DNA of 64,000 nucleotides. Origin: Otis tarda. Lineage: Eukaryota; Chordata; Aves; Otidiformes; Otididae. A model generated the notes under the pieces. The model was not told where the DNA came from and made no database searches. It saw only the letters and a list, made by a program, of their open reading frames with translations. Shown one piece after another: positions 58,657 through 64,000 of this stretch (positions within the stretch are counted from its first letter, which is position 1; each line of letters opens with the position of its first letter). The stretch spans positions 209,325,553 through 209,389,552 of the forward strand of contig CM048552.1 of assembly GCA_026413225.1 (NCBI GenBank), read 5' to 3'. The translations under genes were made by a program, and so were the position numbers.

Positions 58657-61559
58657 TAGACAAGACCACCTTCTTCAGGCATCTACAAAGTTTATTCCCT
58701 GTGTTTGTTTGGTGGTGTTGCTTTCACTAGAAAACAATCTTTTAAAACACCACATCACTTCTTACTCTTTCTTTGTCTACTGAATCTTGACTATTTCTGA
58801 ACATTTTAGTTATGAAGGCTCCCCAGAGGCCAAAAAACCCAACCAGCAGCCTTCTAATGACACTAGATTGTTCTGAAGGGGGAGGTGAGAGCCATCTCGA
58901 CCCATTCTTTTCCCATTTGTATTTGCACAACATCTTGTTGGGTAACCCAACATATTATTCTGTAAACATGATAACCAAAACAACCAGGCCAACATATGGT
59001 AGTCATAAATTATTACAGGAATGTCCTCTATCTGTCACATGCTGTCGGTCAGCAAGTTCCAGGGAAAGGCAACTGTCCCCTGAATTACTGGATTCTCACA
59101 GAGAAGGTGCTTTGACTTATTTATTGAGCACACAGGTTGAAATATTTTCCTTCAGGATGCAAAAGGACCACAACACCACATAACTTCCAGACCTTTTTAG
59201 CATTTGTCATTACCCACTTCCCTTCCTTCCCTCTCCTTATCTGTCCATATCTTCTCAGACTGACAGCCTTTAAACCATGCATATGGTGGAGATGTTCGGT
59301 CCAAATCCTACTCCCAAGTAAAATCCTTGAGACACTTATTGTGTGGATTTAGAGACTTCTGTACCAGCTACTTTGATTTTCTGATCTGTTTGTAGTGCTC
59401 TGAATTGCTAACACAGACCAGGACTGGCTCTCAGTTTTGCAGTGCTGCACAGTAGTTTCTGACACCTGTAATATCACATGGCTTTAGTAATAAATGATGC
59501 TTTTGTTAAAACTTTAGCTTCTGGAAATCTCTGATTTTTGGAGGCATTTAGGCTTTCGCCCTACAAAGGACAACTTTTCTAGAGCTTCTGATTAAAGGGA
59601 AAAGTTTGAAAATGTGACATGAAAGTATCCTATCAACTCTTAACTAGCATGCAAATGTAATAATCTCAAAGTCTAATGTTTCAAAAGTCTCTTGTTTTGA
59701 TTCTGAGGGTAAATGTATGCTTTTGATTGCTTGTGATCAGGACTGCAAACTAAATACAATGAAAGCAACAATACATAAAGAACTCCCAATGGGCGAAGTA
59801 AACACATTGAATTATAGAAAATATTTTTTGCTGGTTTTTCCACCTAGCTTTTAATAACCACAGGTGAATACAACAGTAAGTACATCTTTGTACCTATATT
59901 GAATTTTTCAGACTGTTTTCTTCATTTTATAATGAACTTCTGAAAAAAAAAAAAATGATGAGTGCTAGCTCATCCTGGCACTGGCTGAATGAGGAAAGAA
60001 ATCCTTTAATGTCCCAAGGAACAAGCTCACTGCCAAGCACTCCTGGTGCACTGGCTGATAGGCACAAATACACACTGCTGTAAATCTTCACAAATAATAA
60101 ATCTAAACATGGTGTTTCTAAGGGACAGTAGAATACAAAAGGCAAAATATTATCAGTGCCACACCTGGTGGATATGACTCCTTTTGTACAAAGACCAGGC
60201 TTGCATATAGCACAAGAACGGGCTCTGCAGAACCCCTTGGCATCGTGTCCTCTCCCAGTAGCTGCTATTTCCCAGGGATCAGATTGAGGGATTTCCTCAC
60301 AAGCCTACACCAGACTCACAGCAGCCAAGACAGAGCCCCGAGGAGAGCAATAGCCTGGTGAGCCATGAGCTTCCTTCTTGCCTTTCCCATACGGAGATAC
60401 AAAGAGGTCACCCTGGGCTGCCCCCATGGGGTACATGCTTCAGAGTCTGGACATGAGCGCCAAGAGAAGAGGAGGAGGTATTGCTGCCGTATATACCACA
60501 CACCCACACAAGGACCAAGGACAATCTGGCTCCGTGTGCTAGTTTGCAGCATTGCTAATATCCCTCTATCGTATCAGCATCTTCTTAAGCCTGTGCCTAT
60601 TAGTTTTTTGGCTTAATCATCTCTTCAGAGTTGTTTAATCTTCTTGAAGACTTGATCTCCAGAAATAAACAGCTTGCAATAGAAAAATGTCTATCATGGC
60701 TTTGTATTCATATATTCATATCCTTCTTGCCACATTTTATTAATGTGTTTATTTTAATAGATAAGATCCAGCTTATGAAACCAAATTCTAACATACACTA
60801 GCATGTTCAAAATTCCAATATTGACGTGTCCTGATCTTATCATGCAGAGAATTCTTTGAATATCCTTGGCTAAATGCTTTCTCCCATTTAAAGAAACAAC
60901 TGAATTTGAGAACTACTGAGAACTCAAAATAATTTGAAGTAGTCAGTGAACTGTAATAAACATTAGTTTACAGTCAATCTGGCATTTATTCTCTGACTTC
61001 TCTTCCACCTACCATCTTTTGTCTCATAGCAGTAAAAGTATTAACAACAAGACTTCTACAAATAACTTTTTACATTTTAGTTCTATCAGTAAATTATCTT
61101 GTACTGCATTTTATATCAGTGGTGAAATGTAATATTAAAATGTAGCTGTAGTCTGAAACAGAGTCCTGCTTTGGAGGATCCTAATTTTCCTGTCTCTTAG
61201 TAATTTTCATCCTAGATTTTCACAGTTTAAAGCCAAAGGAAAAAAAAAGTACTGTTTTCTCCCAACTGTCAGGTTTGAAGACTAAACCAGGAAACCGAAA
61301 TTCACAGTGAATTCCTTGACCTTAAAGCCAGAGAGTTGCTTTAAGTCAGCAACAAAAGGTCTATGACTGGATCTATTAATTATCAAATTGTTAATGAGGA
61401 AGACAACAATGAAGAATCTGTCAGACTTTCATTGGCTGTGCAGTAGTAATGGAAATCCAAACTGCCACTGGGATCACACCTGTGTATCATAACTATTTTG
61501 ATCTCACTACGATAGCATGTGAATACATTGATTCTTCTGTGGGAAGCTGGGAGTTACTG
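58657..61559. other. Unassigned DNA
   Basis: No gene recognised. A 17 nt palindrome (TGTTGGGT A ACCCAACA) lies at 58936-58952. Frames near 60316-60616 on both strands lack splice context. Confidence 0.4.
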
Positions 61560-61695
61560 AAGTTTCTAGTTTACAGGTGTGGAGGACAAGTACTAAGAAG
61601 CCAAGTAACTTGGCCAAGTTCAAAAGAAAAGCAGGTAGAACCTGCTAAACTCAGCACTCTTGTCCTAAACCCACACTCTACGCATTGGACTGCTG
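61560..61695 (+). repeat. MIR-like (CORE-SINE) remnant
   Basis: The order 'tagtttacaggtgtggagga', 'gccaagtaacttggccaagt', 'cagcactcttgtcctaaacc' and 'ctctacgcattggactgc' follows the MIR core and 3' end (TTTTACAGATGAGG, AGTAACTTGCCCAAGGT, TGCTCTTAACCACT) with many changes. A 99-codon frame across it (61449-61748) is therefore not a gene. Confidence 0.5.
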
Positions 61696-62016
61696 GTCAT
61701 CTTCTGTGTCCTATAATGTATCTGTGTACCAAGAGCTGGACAAACTGAACAGGCACTGCAGGAACAGGAATAAGATGATGGTGATTACTGTTATAAACTA
61801 AGGTTATGGCTGCCTCTCTCTCAACGTGTGTTTTTCAGGACAACATCATGGTATTGAGAAGGAACCATAGTATGTTTTTTTTTTTTTTGTGAGCAGCACG
61901 GTTAAATCAGACAAATATAACTGTCAAGAGATCTTGAGCTATTCTTACAATATTTCAGATTAAAACCAAGCTGGTTGGTATTTGTAATTTTGCTTATTCA
62001 CTGTCTTGCCCTATGC

Positions 62017-63230
62017 GGAATCATAGAATCATAGAATATCTCAAGTTGGAAGGGACCCATAAGGATCATTGAGTCCCACTCCCTGCTCCTCACAGGACTA
62101 CCTAAAACTAAGTCATATGACTAACAGCATCATCCAGATGCTCCTTGAACTCTCACAGACTTGCTTCCCTGGGGAACTTGTTCCAGTGACCAGCCACTCT
62201 CTTAGTGAAGAACCTTTTCCTAACGTCCAATTTGAACGTCCCCTGATGCAGCTACATTCCATTTCCTCATCTCCTATCACTGGTCACCAGAGAGAGGAGA
62301 TCAGCACCTCCCCCTCCACTGGTCCCCTTGAAGAAGTTGCAGACTGCAATGAGGTTACCTCTCAGCCTTCCCTTCTCCAAGCTGAACAAATAAAGTGACC
62401 TCAGCTGCTCCTTGCAAGTTTTGCTTTCAAGGCCCTTTCACCATCTTGGTCACGCTCCTCTGGACACACTCTAATAGTCTGAGGTCCTTCTTATACTGAA
62501 GCAGCCAAAACTGCACACAGTACTCGAAGTGGGGTTGTAGAGTGGTACAACCACCTCCCTCGACCAGCTAGCTATGTTGTCCCTGAGGCAGCCCAGGACA
62601 CAGTTGTCCCTTTTGGCTGCCAGGGCACACTATTGGCTCATATTCAACTTGCCATCAACCCAGACCCCTAGATCTCTTTCCACAGGGCTGCTGTCCAGCC
62701 TCTCATCCTCTAGTTTGGATGCATAGCCAGGATTACTTCATCACAAGTGGAGAATCTGGCACTTGCTCTTGTTAAACTTCATATGGCTGGGTTGCCCAGA
62801 GAGGTGGTGGATGCCCCATCCCTGGAAACATTCAAGACCAGGTTGGATGAGGCTCTGAGCAACTTGATCTAGTCGGGGATGTCCCTGCTCCTTGCAGGGG
62901 GGTTGGACTGGATGACCTTTGAAGGTCCCTTCCAACCCTAACCATTCTATGAGTCTATGATTCTACGATTGCCCAGCTCTCTAGTCTTTCCAGACCTCTC
63001 TGTAAAGCATTCTCTACCTTAAAAGGACTCCAAAGCTCATCCTAATTCAGTGTCATCAGCAAACTTACTTAATGTGCATTCAATTCCTGTGTCCAGATCA
63101 TTTATAGAAACATTAAAGAGCACTGGCCATAAAATGGAGCCCTGGAGAATCCCACTGATGACTGGCTGCCAGCCTGATGTAATCCCATTTACTACAACTC
63201 TTTGAGTTCAACCCATCAGTCAACTGCTTA
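62017..63230 (-). mobile_element. Old CR1 LINE copy, split by a younger CR1
   Basis: Plus strand starts 'ggaatcatagaatcatagaa', the inverted tail, then 'gttggaagggacccataagg', 'tgttccagtgaccagccact', 'gcagcccaggacacagttgt' and 'gttaaacttcatatgg' up to about 62789. It resumes at 62971 with 'gcccagctctctagtctttc', 'tcagtgtcatcagcaaactt' and 'ggagccctggagaatcccac'. The body is moderately diverged and has no intact frame. Fuses with unclassified sequence near 63230. Confidence 0.9.
62790..62970 (+). mobile_element. CR1 LINE 3' fragment nested in an older CR1
   Basis: A 180 bp plus-strand CR1 end ('gagaggtggtggatgcccca', 'aacattcaagaccaggttgg', 'ctgctccttgcaggggggtt', tail 'tctatgagtctatgattcta') sits inside the minus-strand CR1. 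TTGCCCAG occurs at the 5' junction (62792-62799) and again straddling the 3' junction (62969-62976). Confidence 0.93.
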
Positions 63231-64000
63231 CCTATACAGATCTCTGCTTTTTCTTAGTCCTATATGTTGCTTCCCACTGTTTACTGCTAAGAAGACATTT
63301 AGTGTGGATTCCCTTGCTTTTCATGAATCTGAAAATAAAAGCACTCTTCAGAAACTTGGATGAACAGAGATGGCTATCAGTGTAAGTAGCCTTTTTGTCA
63401 TCTTCATGTTCTTCCTAACATATTTATGTCCAAAAATGCTCCTGTCCACTGGGAGAATTACTTTTCCTGCTCTGTTACTCCACAGATATTCTGCCCTTTT
63501 GAATCTGTTCAGCACTTAATCCTCCAAGACCTGCCCAAGGGAGTCTGCCCCAAAGTTATCCCGATGCTCCTTGTGTCCCCGTGATAAGTCACACAAAAGA
63601 TGCAAAGCTACGTAAACCCTCAGCAATTCTTTGCTGGCAGAAGGACTGAGCAGATAACTTAATGCAGCGATAGGACACAGTGAGAGGTCATTGCAACACA
63701 AGGAACATGTTCTGAGAAGTGACTTCAGCCATCTGAGGAATACGCTGATTGTCAGCGTATGCGCTGCTCTTGAAAAGGCAAAGTGCTGTTATGAATTCAC
63801 AGCAGATTTCTAAAAGATGTTTAAATTATTTCATTCCAGTGTTTTGGCAACATGTTCCTCCTTTCTTAATAATAGCTCAGGAAAATATAAACTAGCAGGG
63901 AAATTAGCTGGTTTATACAGTTTTTTTTCTACACATATTCATTCAATTGTTTTTTTTTTTTTCTTTTTACAAATCAGTGATCCTCCCAGGGTTTTTCTTG
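63231..64000. other. Unassigned DNA
   Basis: No gene recognised. A 9 bp perfect inverted repeat (ATACGCTGA / TCAGCGTAT, loop TTG) lies at 63740-63760. T-rich run at 63950-63967. Confidence 0.45.

Noticed and set aside
62069-62398. 109-codon plus-strand frame
   Set aside because: It is the antisense of an old CR1 copy; the sequence follows CR1 landmarks throughout.
1-64000. CRISPR arrays, phage, integrons, operons or tRNA/rRNA genes
   Set aside because: No regularly spaced repeats, no bacterial gene order and no cloverleaf-like sequences were seen; the repeats are avian retroelements.

Overview
This window looks like a gene-poor stretch of a bird chromosome. The main reason is the repeat content: many copies of the CR1 retrotransposon, most ending in the avian-type ATTCTATGA tandem tail, two solo retroviral LTRs of the long ERVL-like kind common in birds, and a few worn remnants resembling older CR1/L3 LINEs and MIR/CORE-SINEs. 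I cannot name the species. Nothing bacterial, viral or plasmid-like is present: no operons, no CRISPR array, and no recognisable rRNA or tRNA gene.

Layout. 1-2070: unassigned AT-rich DNA. 2071-3859 (minus): a tentative three-exon cysteine-rich gene end. 6827-7495: solo LTR. 8343-8937: CR1. 10630-11340: ancient CR1-like LINE. 14390-14880: CpG-richer patch followed by a MIR-like remnant. 18098-18325: internally deleted LTR fragment related to the 53.9 kb LTR. 20797-21810: old CR1, followed by an unexplained GC-rich block to about 22430. 22431-38286: long unassigned stretch with one tiny CR1 tail and weak LINE traces. 38287-45025: a cluster of five CR1 pieces, including the longest copy with decayed reverse transcriptase, plus a 670 bp stretch of consecutive minus-strand open frames at 40121-40793. 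51801-51841: short interstitial telomeric repeat. 52438-52713: CR1. 53921-55064: 1144 bp solo LTR with a perfect 5 bp target duplication. 57818-58656: candidate LTR of another family. 61560-61695: MIR-like remnant. 62017-63230: old CR1 carrying a younger CR1 inserted in the opposite orientation.

No protein-coding gene is recognised with confidence. The two exon-like candidates (about 2-3.9 kb and about 40 kb, both minus strand, both cysteine-rich) rest on splice-site consensus and reading frame only and could be chance. The remainder is most simply intergenic or deep intronic DNA. I found no convincing new biological system. The most checkable points are the two exon candidates, the telomeric tract, the nested CR1, the LTR pair and a frame-breaking base loss shared by two CR1 copies.
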